A stretch of 43,810 bases of DNA from Bryobacterales bacterium (GTDB lineage: Bacteria; Acidobacteriota; Terriglobia; Bryobacterales; Bryobacteraceae). A program made the position numbers and the translations under genes. The stretch covers positions 1-43,810 of the forward strand of contig PKYZ01000650.1 in assembly GCA_003132865.1 (NCBI GenBank), given 5' to 3'. Positions 43,662 to 43,810 of this stretch are shown piece after piece; the first letter of the stretch is position 1, and each line of letters begins with the position of its first letter. The notes under the pieces were generated by a model. It was not told the DNA's origin. It searched no databases and was given only the letters and a program-made list of their open reading frames with translations.

Positions 43662-43810
43662 TTCTGAAATAGTAGCGTACACGAGTGGTACCCGGTACGG
43701 TACAGCCGGTTCTTTTCGCGCCTGCCGCGGCAAGCTTAGAATTCAGTATAGGCGGAGAGTGCGTCGCCAGTTTGTCTTCTTAAGTTTTGAGCCAGACGGT
43801 AAGGGGGCGG

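Overview
The window looks like a chromosomal stretch of a high-GC soil bacterium, most likely an acidobacterium of the Bryobacterales/Solibacteraceae type. This is inferred from gene style (lineage-typical hypothetical families, the HTH-ParA-winged-helix trio, many dispersed palindromes) and not from a marker gene. Most of it is a large surface-polysaccharide locus interrupted by patches of decayed accessory DNA.

Layout: (1) 0.07-0.36 kb, a broken CopG/BrnA-type antitoxin. (2) 0.98-8.5 kb, a plus-strand operon joined mostly by ATGA overlaps: asparagine synthase-type amidotransferase, heparinase II/III-like protein, GT4 glycosyltransferase, polytopic GT-C-like protein, WecB epimerase. (3) 8.5-13.4 kb, an accessory patch: tyrosine recombinase, a two-gene unit with an amber-interrupted TIR/deoxyribosyltransferase-like protein, a decayed second recombinase, a 3-TM protein followed by tiny proline-rich ORFs sharing a GYxPP motif, a small membrane protein, several strong inverted repeats and a lineage-type hypothetical gene. 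(4) 13.4-16.5 kb, a broken GT2 gene, the polysaccharide ABC exporter (ATPase and permease), a truncated methyltransferase and a fragment of a secreted protein. (5) 16.6-19.6 kb, three plus-strand genes for secreted proteins, two of them with single-base frameshifts.

(6) 19.6-28.1 kb, a minus-strand operon: PaaK-like adenylating enzyme, GT4, NAD-dependent sugar epimerase/dehydratase, WecA/MraY-like initiating transferase, then long-chain acyl-CoA synthetase, acyl carrier protein and fatty acyl-AMP ligase. (7) 28.3-29.1 kb, a deleted YhcG/DUF1016 remnant and a Uma2-type gene. (8) 29.1-36.8 kb, a minus-strand operon with overlapping stops and starts: GT4, methyltransferase, Wzx-like flippase, Wzy-like polymerase, GT4, GT2, DUF362 protein. 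(9) 36.8-38.7 kb, a small HTH, a ParA ATPase and a winged-helix protein with a degenerate Pro/Val repeat region. (10) 38.8-43.7 kb, a frameshifted hybrid kinase lacking both phosphoacceptor residues, an APH-fold kinase, a GT4 and MsrB.

Taken together, the locus could build a lipid-linked sugar chain (WecA-like start, glycosyltransferases, epimerases, methyltransferase, amidotransferase), polymerise and flip it (Wzy/Wzx), export a second polymer by the ABC route, and possibly decorate it with fatty acyl groups activated on a dedicated carrier protein. Several genes carry single-base indels in short homopolymers. Either the sequence has residual errors or the locus is decaying; the 10-bp duplication, internal deletions and fused fragments show that some decay is real.
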